A stretch of DNA of 33,114 nt from an uncultured Prevotellaceae bacterium. Lineage in GTDB: Bacteria > Bacteroidota > Bacteroidia > Bacteroidales > Bacteroidaceae. Positions 1 to 7,565 of this stretch are shown here, piece after piece; position 1 is the stretch's first letter; each line of letters begins with the position of its first letter. The translations under genes were made by a program, and so were the position numbers. The stretch is from NCBI GenBank assembly GCA_900313705.1, contig OMSJ01000074.1, positions 1 to 33,114 on the forward strand. Direction: 5' to 3'. The notes beneath the pieces were generated by a model. It searched no databases. It was not told where the DNA came from and saw only the letters and a program-made list of their open reading frames with translations.

Positions 1-702
1 AAAGCGATTGCCCTGAAGTTCGCCTCAGAAGGCGCTAACATAGCATTCACCGACCTCGTCCTCAACGACGAGATGGCAGCAGGACTCGAAGCTACGCGCA
101 AAGAGATAGAAGCTGTCGGCGTCACCTGCCGTGCTTACGCAGGCAATGCTGCCGACTTCGCAGCCACAGAAGAGGTGGTGAAGCAAATCAAGGAAGACTT
201 CGGAACAATCGACATCCTGGTCAACAACGCTGGCATCACGAAGGACGGACTCATGCTCCGCATGACCGAACAGCAGTGGGATGCCGTCATCAACGTCAAC
301 CTCAAGAGCACCTTCAACTTCACCCATGCCTGCGTGCCCGTCATGATGCGTCAGCGCGGCGGCAGCATCATCAACATGGCCAGCGTCGTCGGCGTACACG
401 GCAACGCAGGTCAGGCCAACTACGCTGCCTCCAAGGCCGGCATGATAGCCCTTGCCAAGAGCATCGCTCAGGAGATGGGACCCAAAGGCATCCGCGCTAA
501 TGCCATCGCCCCAGGCTTCATCGAGACAGCCATGACCGCACAGCTCAGCGAAGAGATTCGCGAGGAATGGAAGAAGAAGATACCCCTGCGCCGAGGCGGA
601 CAGGTGGAGGACATCGCCAACGTGGCTACCTTCCTTGCCAGCGACATGAGCAGCTACGTCAGCGGACAAGTCATCCAGGTCGATGGCGGCATGAACATGT
701 AG
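1..702 (+). CDS. fabG: 3-oxoacyl-[ACP] reductase FabG, 5'-truncated by the window edge
   Basis: NADPH-dependent reduction of 3-oxoacyl-ACP in cytoplasmic type II fatty acid synthesis. The frame is open from base 1 (KAIALKFASEGANIAF) with no start inside the window, so roughly the first 18 residues, including the Gly-rich nucleotide-binding TGxxxGIG motif, are missing. An internal Met at 73 is not a plausible start because the preceding residues are conserved Rossmann-fold sequence. Visible short-chain dehydrogenase motifs are LVNNAG, the catalytic Ser in NMASVVG, and Tyr and Lys in NYAASKAG. The C-terminal VSGQVIQVDGGMNM is typical of FabG. It ends with TAG at 700-702. Other classical SDRs are possible, but the similarity is strongest to FabG. 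Confidence 0.93.
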   Translation, partial: KAIALKFASEGANIAFTDLVLNDEMAAGLEATRKEIEAVGVTCRAYAGNAADFAATEEVVKQIKEDFGTIDILVNNAGITKDGLMLRMTEQQWDAVINVNLKSTFNFTHACVPVMMRQRGGSIINMASVVGVHGNAGQANYAASKAGMIALAKSIAQEMGPKGIRANAIAPGFIETAMTAQLSEEIREEWKKKIPLRRGGQVEDIANVATFLASDMSSYVSGQVIQVDGGMNM

Positions 703-714
703 AAAAAAAGAATG

Positions 715-803
715 ATTCAAAATTCAAAATTATTAAATTCAAATAAAGGTTGCGCCTTTGACTCTAATAAATTTTGAATTTTGAATTTATAAATTTTGAA
801 TTC
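715..803. repeat. Inverted pair of AT-rich short tandem repeats between fabG and the rluA-type gene
   Basis: The left arm (715-740) repeats TTCAAAA/TTAAATTC. The right arm (769-803) repeats its complement, AATTTTGAATTTTGAATTT. A small AAAGG-TTGCG-CCTTT hairpin (745-759) lies between them. The arms can fold back on each other and may end fabG transcription. The right arm touches the TTG start codon of the next gene. Confidence 0.7.
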
Positions 804-805
804 TG

Positions 806-1522
806 TTGAAAGTTCTCTACGAGGATAATCACCTGATAGCCGTATCGAAGAGAGTAGGGGATATCGTGCAGGGAGACAAGACCGGCGATGTCCCCTTGTC
901 CGATATGGTGAAGGCTTACCTGAAGGAGAAGTACCACAAGCCCGGAGAGGTGTTCCTCGGAGTGGTGCACAGGCTGGACCGTCCCGTCAGCGGTGTGGTG
1001 CTCTTTGCCAGAACGAGCAAGGCCTTGCCCCGCCTCAACAAGATGTTTGCCGAGCACGAGTCGGTACGCAAGACCTACCTCGCCATCGTCGGCAATCGTC
1101 CGCCGCAGCCACAAGGGACACTCACCCATTGGCTGACGCGCAACGAGAAGCAGAACACGGCACGTGCCTACGACCGCGAAGTGCCTGGCAGCAAGAAGGC
1201 GGTGCTCGACTATCGCCTCCTGGCGCAGTCGGAACGATACTTCCTGCTGGAAGTAGAGCTGCATACAGGACGCCACCACCAGATACGCTGCCAGCTCGCC
1301 AAGATAGGCTGCCCCATCCGAGGCGACCTGAAGTACGGAGCACCACGCAGCAACCCCGACGGCGGCATCAGCCTACATGCATGGCGGCTACAGTTGGAAC
1401 ACCCCGTTGCCCACGTCCCCGTCAACATCGAAGCACCTGTGCCCGAAGAACGACTGTGGAAAGAACTTTGCGCTGAGATAGATAAAAAGACAGACAACAA
1501 CTTAACACCCATTGAACCATGA
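806..1522 (+). CDS. RluA-family pseudouridine synthase (TTG start)
   Basis: Isomerises uridine to pseudouridine in structured RNA (rRNA or tRNA; the target cannot be told from sequence). Residues 54-63 carry the family signature VHRLDRPVSG, with catalytic Asp58. GRHHQIRCQLAKIGCPIRGD (about residues 155-175) is the conserved RNA-binding/active-site block. At 238 residues it is a short RluA-type protein without an S4 domain. The start is constrained: an in-frame TGA lies at 797-799 and no ATG follows until about residue 34, so ATT, CTG or TTG must initiate. TTG at 806 gives the usual family N-terminus (VLYEDNHLIAV). The stop overlaps the next start as ATGA, so the two genes are probably co-translated. 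Confidence 0.9.
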   Translation: MKVLYEDNHLIAVSKRVGDIVQGDKTGDVPLSDMVKAYLKEKYHKPGEVFLGVVHRLDRPVSGVVLFARTSKALPRLNKMFAEHESVRKTYLAIVGNRPPQPQGTLTHWLTRNEKQNTARAYDREVPGSKKAVLDYRLLAQSERYFLLEVELHTGRHHQIRCQLAKIGCPIRGDLKYGAPRSNPDGGISLHAWRLQLEHPVAHVPVNIEAPVPEERLWKELCAEIDKKTDNNLTPIEP

Positions 1523-2586
1523 AACAACTGATTGTAGTCCTACTGTCCATGATGCCTTTGCTGCTCTGTGCCAAGGGAGACAAGGACACCCGTCTGGTCG
1601 TCATCACCATCGACGGATTGCGCTGGCAGGAAGTCTTCGAAGGAGCCGAAGAGAACATCCTGACTGACAAAAAGCAAGTAAACGACACCGAACTGTACCG
1701 CAAGACCTACTGGCGGTCAACACCCGAGGAAAGGCGGCAGGCGCTGATGCCCTTCGTCTGGAACACCATCGCCAAGCAAGGCACCATCATCGGCAACCGC
1801 AACAAGAACAGCATGATGCAGCTTGCCAACAAGACCAACATCTCCTATCCCGGCTACAGCGAAATGATGACGGGAATGGTGGACGATGCCATCAAGGGTA
1901 ACGACCCTGTCAACAATCCCCACCGCAACGTCCTGGAGGCTGCCAACGAGGACGCCCGCTACAAGGGCAGCGTCATGATGTACGGCTCGTGGAAGTCCAC
2001 GCGCTTTGCCATCCACAACGAGCAGGCAGGCATCCCGGCCAGCGTGTCCTACGAGAAGCCTATCGCCAAGAAGCCTTCACCCCGCATCAAGCTGGCAGAA
2101 AGGATGCTCGAAGGAATGCCGCACTACTGGCGCTCGGAACACTTCGATGCCTTTACCTATGCCTTCGCCATCGAGACACTCCTCAGTGACCATCCCAAGG
2201 TGATGTGGATTTCCTTCGGCGACTGCGACGAGTGGGCACATGCCCGCAAGTACGACCTCTACCTCGATGCTGCCAAAGGCACCGATGCCTTCATCCGCGA
2301 CATCTACGAAGCTCTGGAGGCCGACAAGTTCTACAAAGGCAAGACGACCTACCTCATCACCTGCGACCACGGACGCGGCTTCGGCAACGAGTGGGGCAGT
2401 CATGGCAGCAGCACCAAGGGCTCCGAGGCCACTTGGGTCATGCTCCTGGGCAAAGGCATCGAGGCAAAGGGTGAGACAAAGGAATGCGGTCCCTACTACA
2501 CCAAGCAGATTGCCGCTACCATCGCCTCCATCCTCGGCATCGCCTTCACCCCCGACGACGGCACAAAGCTGCAGCCAATAGAATAG
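1519..2586 (+). CDS. Exported alkaline-phosphatase-superfamily enzyme (type I phosphodiesterase/pyrophosphatase-like)
   Basis: Predicted periplasmic metallo-hydrolase of phosphate or sulfate esters. The N-terminal signal peptide is MKQLIVVLLSMMPLLLCA. Metal- and active-site motifs follow the superfamily order: TIDGLRW with Asp32, then NISYPGYSEMMTG, where Ser109 aligns with the Thr/Ser nucleophile. After these come GDCDEWAHARKYDLY, which supplies Asp and His, and TCDHGRGFGNEWGSHG, which supplies Asp, His and His near the C-terminus. The length of 355 residues suits a minimal catalytic domain. It overlaps the upstream pseudouridine synthase by 4 nt. The substrate is unknown; phosphodiesterase, phosphatase and arylsulfatase-like activities all remain possible. 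The fold assignment is secure, the chemistry is not. Confidence 0.82.
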   Translation: MKQLIVVLLSMMPLLLCAKGDKDTRLVVITIDGLRWQEVFEGAEENILTDKKQVNDTELYRKTYWRSTPEERRQALMPFVWNTIAKQGTIIGNRNKNSMMQLANKTNISYPGYSEMMTGMVDDAIKGNDPVNNPHRNVLEAANEDARYKGSVMMYGSWKSTRFAIHNEQAGIPASVSYEKPIAKKPSPRIKLAERMLEGMPHYWRSEHFDAFTYAFAIETLLSDHPKVMWISFGDCDEWAHARKYDLYLDAAKGTDAFIRDIYEALEADKFYKGKTTYLITCDHGRGFGNEWGSHGSSTKGSEATWVMLLGKGIEAKGETKECGPYYTKQIAATIASILGIAFTPDDGTKLQPIE

Positions 2587-2645
2587 TCTTTTCTAGGAGA
2601 GAAACGCCATTTGTGCCTGTATAATTGCTTTTCTGAGCAAAATAC

Positions 2646-2676
2646 TTGGAGATTGTTTACTAATTAGTTATCTTTG
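2646..2676 (+). promoter_or_regulatory. Bacteroidales promoter of the HigBA-like operon
   Basis: TTG at 2646-2648, a 20-bp gap, then TATCTTTG at 2669-2676 match the Bacteroides -33 (TTTG) and -7 (TAnnTTTG) consensus. Transcription would start near 2682, which excludes the upstream in-frame TTG (2674) as the toxin start and supports ATG at 2695. Confidence 0.75.
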
Positions 2677-2694
2677 CAGGCGAAATCATCCAAG

Positions 2695-3051
2695 ATGGCC
2701 AAAAGGGAATACATAAGAACGGTCGTTGCCTATGGGGAATACTTCAAGGACTTCAAAAGGACAGTCTCGCAGCAGGTAATCGATAAGTTCTATGAGATTT
2801 TCCTATACATTATGACATTGGAAGTTATTCCGAGTGTCTATTTCCGTTCTGTTGAGGGCGTGAAGGGGCTGTTTGAGATTCGTGTTGAAGAAGGTGGAAA
2901 CATATACAGGGTGTTTTGTTGCTTAGACGAGGGTAATCTGGTAATTCTGTTCAATGCCTTTCATAAGAAAACACAGAAGACACCAAAGGGTGAGATAGAG
3001 AAGGCAAAACGAATAATGAAAGCGTATTTTGAAGAAAAGAAAGGAATATGA
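2695..3051 (+). CDS. HigB/RelE-type toxin of a type II toxin-antitoxin pair
   Basis: Small basic 118-residue protein resembling the HigB/RelE mRNA-interferase fold. It has an N-terminal helical stretch followed by the segment FRSVEGVKGLFEIRVEEGGNIYRVFCC and LVILFNAFHKKTQKTP, with basic residues where this family binds and cuts mRNA on the ribosome. ATG 2695 is chosen because the promoter box at 2669-2676 leaves only a short leader. The next gene overlaps by 4 nt and encodes an XRE-type antitoxin. Toxin-first order is the hallmark of HigBA. Activity against particular codons cannot be inferred. Confidence 0.85.
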   Translation: MAKREYIRTVVAYGEYFKDFKRTVSQQVIDKFYEIFLYIMTLEVIPSVYFRSVEGVKGLFEIRVEEGGNIYRVFCCLDEGNLVILFNAFHKKTQKTPKGEIEKAKRIMKAYFEEKKGI

Positions 3052-3362
3052 GTATGTCAAGCGAGGAAATGAAAAAGCTGCGCCTCACGCCTATCACGGA
3101 CTATATCAAGGAGGATTATGGCGAAGAAGGAACACCATCAAGAACAGAGTTTGATGCGAGAGTGGATGCCTTTATCTTAGGTGAACGGCTCAAGGAAGAG
3201 CGTCTCAAGGCTGGTTTTACGCAGGAGCAGTTGGCGGAGCGTATTGGCACAAGGAAGAGTTATATCTCGCGAGTAGAGAATGGTCATGCAGATATACAGG
3301 TTTCCACCCTGTTCAAGATATTCAACGGGCTTGGCCGACGGCTGAGCTTGACAGTGCTATAG
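3048..3362 (+). CDS. HigA-type antitoxin with XRE helix-turn-helix
   Basis: A 104-residue DNA-binding antitoxin expected to neutralise the upstream toxin and repress the shared promoter. The HTH_3 domain spans about residues 45-100: RLKEERLKAGFTQEQLAERI, then GTRKSYISRVENG as recognition helix and DIQVSTLFKIFNGLGRRLSL. The N-terminal 40 residues (RLTPITDYIKEDYGEEGT) are probably the toxin-binding part. ATG 3048 overlaps the toxin stop (ATGA). ATG 3054 is an alternative start two codons later. Confidence 0.88.
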   Translation: MSMSSEEMKKLRLTPITDYIKEDYGEEGTPSRTEFDARVDAFILGERLKEERLKAGFTQEQLAERIGTRKSYISRVENGHADIQVSTLFKIFNGLGRRLSLTVL

Positions 3363-3682
3363 TTTTTTACTTTAGTGACAAAAACGAAGCAAATACTATT
3401 ATCTACAACCAATATGAACCGCCTATGGCATAAATAAAGGAACTAAGACATAATAGACAGGAAGCGTTAGCTTTGATTCTTGCTTTCTCCGAATTCGCCA
3501 AATTAAAAGAAAGCACCAAGAGAAAAAGACTAATGCTCACGTCATTTCGATGTGGACTTTTACTCGTATATGGTGCAATGGTGTTTGGCGATACCAGGAG
3601 AAAGCGTAGACGAATGAAGTCACGTTTTTTTGTATTACAGAGAAGTGTCGAATAACAAACAATAACCATAACAAACAAAACA
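3363..3682. other. 320-bp spacer between the antitoxin gene and the BspA-like gene
   Basis: No convincing gene was seen. Short open frames on both strands here show no recognisable domain and no start context. A TAGCTTTG box at 3468-3475 resembles a -7 element but lacks an upstream TTG at the right distance. The last 40 bp before 3683 are A-rich, as is common for Bacteroidales leaders. Confidence 0.5.
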
Positions 3683-5857
3683 ATGATGAAAGCTAAACAT
3701 TTTATTCTTTTTATTATGGCTCTGATGAGCTATATGTCAGAGTCCGCATTAGCTTACGAACATATCTGGAGCGATGCTAATGGCATTCCATGGACTTTCA
3801 ACATCTCGGGAAGCAATGCTACATTATTTGGCATTTATTATGAAGAAGATTGTGAATATGCGCCATGTATTAGAGGGACAATTCCACAAAACCTGATTAT
3901 TCCATCTCAAGTCTATGTGGGCGGAACGCCCTATACAGTTACCGCTATCGGAGATGGTGCATTCTATGAGTGCTGGGACCTTGAAACAATTACCATCCCT
4001 GATGGGGTAACATCGATTGGATATGATGCTTTCTGGGGTTCTGGCATAACCACTATTGTAATTCCAGAAGGGGTTACAAACATTAAGAGTTATACCTTCT
4101 ACAATTGTGAGCACCTCACATCCGTTACTATTCCAGGTAGTGTTACTTATATTGCTGGTATGGCTTTCGAAGGTTGCAACCTCAGCTCTGTAAATGTGCA
4201 AGCTTTAACACCTCCAGCCACTCAGAACAATCCTTATGGCACGTTTTATTCTTCTGGTTATTCAATTGCTACGCTATATGTACCATACGGCTGCAAGGCT
4301 GCATACGAAGCCGCGAATCAGTGGAAGGACTTCAAGGAGATTATAGAAATGAGTCAAGCCTCATCCTTCATTACCTTTGTTGATTCCAATGTTAAGAGCC
4401 TCTGTCTTGCAAATTGGGATACAAATGGCGATGGAAAATTGAGCATGGCAGAGGCGGCTGCTGTAACTACGATTGGGACTGTGTTCAAGAATAACACGTC
4501 TATAACTTCTTTTGATGAGTTGCAATATTTTACAAGCCTTACATCCATAGGGAATGAAGCTTTTTATGGCTGTACTAATCTCGCATCAGTTACTCTTCCC
4601 GATAACCTTACATCCATAGGAAATGAGGCTTTCAGAAGTTGCACCAAATTGACATCCATCACTTTGCCTGATGGGGTTTCTTCTATCGGATATGAGGCCT
4701 TTTATAACTGCAACAAACTAACATCTGTTAATATACCAGATGGAATTACTGCTATAGAACATTCTGTCTTTGAAGATTGCTGGATGCTATCTTCAATCAC
4801 AATTCCTGATGGAGTTACTTCCATCGGAGCAGATGCTTTTTGGAATTGCTTCTTACTCACTTCCATTTCCATTCCTGATGGTGTCACTTCCATTGGGAGT
4901 AGTGCATTCTATCAGTGTACGGCTCTTACCTCCATCAATATACCAGATGGAATTACTTCCATAGAACACCATACTTTTTATGGGTGCGAACATCTTACTT
5001 CTGTTAATTTGCCTGACAAGGTTACATCCATTGGAGAATATGCTTTTGGTTATTGTAACCGACTCGCTTCTATAAATATTCCAGAAAAAGTCACTGCAAT
5101 TGGAGGCGGTGCTTTCAATGGTCCTTCCGCCCTCACAATAGTAAAAGTGGATGTTGATACCCCCTTAAGTATAAATGAAGATTGTTTCTCTAATCGTACA
5201 AACGCCACACTTTATGTTCCATCTGGGTATAAAGCAGCATACGAGGCAGCGGACTACTGGAATGAGTTTAAGGAGATTATTGAAACCAATACCGTTAATG
5301 TTGGTAGCACCGGCTTTGCAACCTATTGTTCTCCCAATGCCTTGGACTTCTCTGGCGTTTCAGGTATCAAGGCTTACGTTGCCAGTGATTTTGACTCAGG
5401 AACAAACACATTGACGCTGACTCGAGTGACAGAGGTGCCTGCGGGGGAGGGACTCTACATCGTTGGCACTGCTGGTAGCTATGAAATTCCAGAAACCACA
5501 ACAGATGCGGTTTACTCCAATCTGCTGAAAGGCGTGACTCGGGCAACTACCGTTTCTCCGACAGATGGTTCTAACACGAACTTCATTCTTTCTAACGGCT
5601 CTCGTGGTGTAGGCTTCTATACACTATCTGCAGAAGGTGAGCTGGCAGGAGGAAAGGCTTACTTGCAACTGCCCACGGCAAGTGTGGCTGGTGTGAAAGC
5701 CCTGAACCTTGTTTTCGATGATGATGCAACAGGTATAGACTTCAATCCTGTCCTCTCGAAAGAAGAGAGAGTTATATACAATATCGCAGGTCAGCGGGTT
5801 AGCAAGGCTCAAAAGGGATTGTATATTATTGACGGCGAAAAGGTATTCATCAAATAA
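3683..5857 (+). CDS. BspA-like leucine-rich-repeat surface protein
   Basis: 724-residue exported protein with signal peptide MMKAKHFILFIMALMSYMSESALA. BspA-type LRR_5 repeats of about 23 residues (core SIxIPDGVTSIGxxAFxxC) occur at about 85-215 and 280-490. Between them, DTNGDGKLSMAE (246-257) matches an EF-hand/dockerin-like calcium loop. Residues 535-680 form a beta-rich module common in Prevotella surface proteins. The tail YNIAGQRVSKAQKGLYIIDG resembles a C-terminal sorting signal. BspA homologues mediate adhesion to host proteins and other bacteria; that role is inferred here. A 54-codon gene follows 12 nt downstream. The coding sequence is richer in A/T than the neighbouring housekeeping genes. 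Confidence 0.9.
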   Translation: MMKAKHFILFIMALMSYMSESALAYEHIWSDANGIPWTFNISGSNATLFGIYYEEDCEYAPCIRGTIPQNLIIPSQVYVGGTPYTVTAIGDGAFYECWDLETITIPDGVTSIGYDAFWGSGITTIVIPEGVTNIKSYTFYNCEHLTSVTIPGSVTYIAGMAFEGCNLSSVNVQALTPPATQNNPYGTFYSSGYSIATLYVPYGCKAAYEAANQWKDFKEIIEMSQASSFITFVDSNVKSLCLANWDTNGDGKLSMAEAAAVTTIGTVFKNNTSITSFDELQYFTSLTSIGNEAFYGCTNLASVTLPDNLTSIGNEAFRSCTKLTSITLPDGVSSIGYEAFYNCNKLTSVNIPDGITAIEHSVFEDCWMLSSITIPDGVTSIGADAFWNCFLLTSISIPDGVTSIGSSAFYQCTALTSINIPDGITSIEHHTFYGCEHLTSVNLPDKVTSIGEYAFGYCNRLASINIPEKVTAIGGGAFNGPSALTIVKVDVDTPLSINEDCFSNRTNATLYVPSGYKAAYEAADYWNEFKEIIETNTVNVGSTGFATYCSPNALDFSGVSGIKAYVASDFDSGTNTLTLTRVTEVPAGEGLYIVGTAGSYEIPETTTDAVYSNLLKGVTRATTVSPTDGSNTNFILSNGSRGVGFYTLSAEGELAGGKAYLQLPTASVAGVKALNLVFDDDATGIDFNPVLSKEERVIYNIAGQRVSKAQKGLYIIDGEKVFIK

Positions 5858-5869
5858 ATACACAGAATT

Positions 5870-6034
5870 ATGAAAACTATATATGAAGCCCCAAAGATGA
5901 TACAGGTACGACTCCAGACGAGGCACCTCTTTTCAACATCCACATTAAACGCACAAGTTTACACAGACGAATCCCAGGATGTAGGCGGTGCTCTGACAAA
6001 AGAGAACCGTAGCATATGGGATGATGAGTGGTAA
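5870..6034 (+). CDS. Small 54-residue Prevotella-type protein downstream of the BspA-like gene
   Basis: ATG 5870 to TAA 6032-6034. It begins MKTIYEAPKMIQVRLQ and ends TKENRSIWDDEW. The layout (MKK-x-Y-x-x-P start, Gly/Asp-rich middle, R-S-[IL]-W-acidic-acidic-x-W end) recurs in short Bacteroidales proteins of unknown function, and a decayed relative with the same ending lies at 26014-26093. It starts 12 nt after the BspA-like stop and is followed by a terminator, so it is probably in the same transcript. No signal peptide or known domain was seen. Whether it is a peptide precursor, an assembly factor or something else is unknown. Confidence 0.72.
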   Translation: MKTIYEAPKMIQVRLQTRHLFSTSTLNAQVYTDESQDVGGALTKENRSIWDDEW

Positions 6035-6071
6035 GTGAATGACAATGGATTGACAATATGTCAGAATAACA

Positions 6072-6114
6072 AAGAAAGTCTCGCTGTCCTTCAGTAGGAT
6101 GACGAGGCTTTCTT
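6072..6114. terminator. Hairpin between convergent transcripts
   Basis: AAGAAAGTCTCG (6072-6083) pairs with CGAGGCTTTCTT (6103-6114) through 12 bp with one G-T pair, and TCCT/AGGA pairs inside. T-rich sequence follows on both strands, so it could serve both the BspA-like operon and lrgB. Confidence 0.7.
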
Positions 6115-6180
6115 GTATTTGTATGGGATTGCAAATCCCTATATTCAGTAATACGTTATTTCGGGAAAGCAGAGGAAGTG

Positions 6181-6825
6181 CTATATCCCCATCACCTTCA
6201 GGATGAGTGGGGCAAGCAGAGCTGTGAGCAAGCCGTTGAGGATGAGGCCCAGGGAGGCATAGGCTCCGTAGGTGTCGCCCTTCTCCATGGCTCGCGATGT
6301 ACCCACGGCGTGGGAAGCTGTGCCGATGCTGAGGCCTTGTGAATAGGGATTCTTGATGTGCCACACCTCCAGCACCTTGAAGCCGAAGATGGCACCGAAC
6401 AGCCCGACGGAAACAACGATGGCCATGGGCGTCGTCACGGATTTGGGTGCAAGCGAAATGATGGTCTCTCGGGATGCGCCCATCGTCTGTGCAATAACCA
6501 CCACGCTGGCTACACCGACGATGCAGCCTGCCAGTTGCGAAAGGAAGATGGGCAGGAACTGTCGGCGAATCTGCCCAAGATGCTGATAGAGTGGCACACC
6601 GAGTGCAACGATGGCAGGCTTGAGCCAGAACTCGATGTAGTTTCCAGCATGGGCATACGTTCCGTAGCTGACACCTGTGACCTTCAGTAGCAGAATCAGC
6701 GCGACAATAGTCAGAAGGATGGGGTTAAGGACAATCCACCCCGTCCATTTCTGTAGCTGACGTGCAGCATAATAGATGCCGAAGGTCAGCGTAAGCAGTA
6801 TGATGTTATTCTGCAGCAGCTCCAT
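6181..6825 (-). CDS. lrgB: LrgB-family membrane protein
   Basis: 214-residue multi-pass inner-membrane protein with about seven hydrophobic segments. The conserved LrgB/YohK features are visible: LNPILLTIVALI near the N-terminus, GTASHAVGTSRA (about 165-180) and GAYASLGLILNGLLTALLAP at the end. LrgA/LrgB (CidA/CidB) pairs act as holin/antiholin-like systems that modulate murein hydrolase activity, and some export glycolate or pyruvate; which applies here is unknown. It lies downstream of lrgA on the same strand across a 69-bp repeat-rich spacer. Confidence 0.9.
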   Translation of the reverse strand: MELLQNNIILLTLTFGIYYAARQLQKWTGWIVLNPILLTIVALILLLKVTGVSYGTYAHAGNYIEFWLKPAIVALGVPLYQHLGQIRRQFLPIFLSQLAGCIVGVASVVVIAQTMGASRETIISLAPKSVTTPMAIVVSVGLFGAIFGFKVLEVWHIKNPYSQGLSIGTASHAVGTSRAMEKGDTYGAYASLGLILNGLLTALLAPLILKVMGI

Positions 6826-6831
6826 GTCCTT

Positions 6832-6912
6832 TACCTTTTTAACCTTTCACCTTTTTACCTTTTCAACCTTTCACCTTTTTACCTTTTCAACCTTTCACCT
6901 TTTCAACCTTTG
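6832..6912. repeat. Tandem repeat of ACCTTTTcAACCTTTC units between lrgA and lrgB
   Basis: About 80 bp built from AACCTTTCACCTTTTTACC-like units of about 24 bp, in three partial copies. The lrgA stop codon and its last residues (RLKR) lie inside the repeat. Confidence 0.75.
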
Positions 6913-7227
6913 GTGTGTCCATCCCGTGACGATAAGGACCAGAATGGTGCTGACGACTGTTGCCACCACAATAGGTATAAACTCAGCCTTGATGATGTCG
7001 AGGTAGAGCATCAGGGCAACGCCTGGTGGCACGAAGAAGAACCCCATGTTGGAAATGAGGAAGTCCGACATACCCTTTACCCATTCCTCCTTGACGACCT
7101 TCGTTTGCAACAAGGCAGCCAAAAGGAGCATACCGATGATGCTGCTCGGTATGGCGATGCCCGTCAGCCAAACAATCAGTTCGCCGACGGCAAGGCAGCC
7201 GAAGATGATGAAGCACTGTCGTATCAT
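6895..7227 (-). CDS. lrgA: LrgA/CidA-family membrane protein
   Basis: 110-residue holin-like protein with four transmembrane segments and the family core GELIVWLTGIAIPSSIIGMLLL and FFFVPPGVALM. It acts with LrgB in the inner membrane. An upstream in-frame ATG at 7305 would give 136 residues, but a good promoter (-7 box at 7251-7258) lies between the two, so MIRQCFIIFG at 7227 is preferred. The C-terminal tail THQRLKR is encoded by the start of the spacer repeat, suggesting repeat growth into the coding end. Confidence 0.87.
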   Translation of the reverse strand: MIRQCFIIFGCLAVGELIVWLTGIAIPSSIIGMLLLAALLQTKVVKEEWVKGMSDFLISNMGFFFVPPGVALMLYLDIIKAEFIPIVVATVVSTILVLIVTGWTHQRLKR

Positions 7228-7250
7228 AATACGTTCCGTTAACTTGCCAA

Positions 7251-7281
7251 CAAAGGTACGATTATATGAGCTAAATTGCAA
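7251..7281 (-). promoter_or_regulatory. Promoter of lrgAB
   Basis: On the minus strand, TTG (7279-7281), a 20-bp gap, then TACCTTTG (7258-7251) match the Bacteroidales -33/-7 pattern. The predicted transcript starts near 7245, giving a leader of about 18 nt before ATG 7227. Confidence 0.72.
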
Positions 7282-7445
7282 GTTAGCTTGCTGAATTTCG
7301 GGCATGGATGTCTAAAACCGAAGCAAGGATGCAATTTTGCTTCACCTGTTTAAGTAATTATGTCTTTATTCGTGTTGACTCGCTGCGATATTCGACGCTG
7401 CTGGATTGCAAATCCGTCAGGATGGAAAAACTTTCAACTCTAAAC

Positions 7446-7476
7446 TTTGAACTTTGAACTATTTGTCGTACCTTTG
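7446..7476 (+). promoter_or_regulatory. Promoter of tig
   Basis: TTTG at 7446-7449, a 19-bp gap, then TACCTTTG at 7469-7476. The transcript would start near 7482, giving a leader of about 83 nt that contains the palindromic half-element at 7498-7525. Confidence 0.75.
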
Positions 7477-7497
7477 CACCCGCAAAAATTTAAAAGG

Positions 7498-7525
7498 AAG
7501 ACCCCCTACCCCCTCTTTGGGGGAG
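7498..7525. repeat. Half copy of the C/G-rich palindromic element in the tig leader
   Basis: AAGACCCCCTACCCC followed by TCTTTGGGGGAG resembles one terminus of the elements inside lpd, gcvT, lplA and the sulfatase. CCCCCTCTTTGGGGG can form a hairpin in the 5' untranslated region of tig. Confidence 0.6.
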
Positions 7526-7565
7526 TAAATGGTAAATGATAAATGATTAAACCGTAAATAAACTG

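Noticed and set aside
3403-3678. 91-codon minus-strand frame before the BspA-like gene
   Set aside because: Hydrophobic but without domain, promoter or neighbour support; probably chance.
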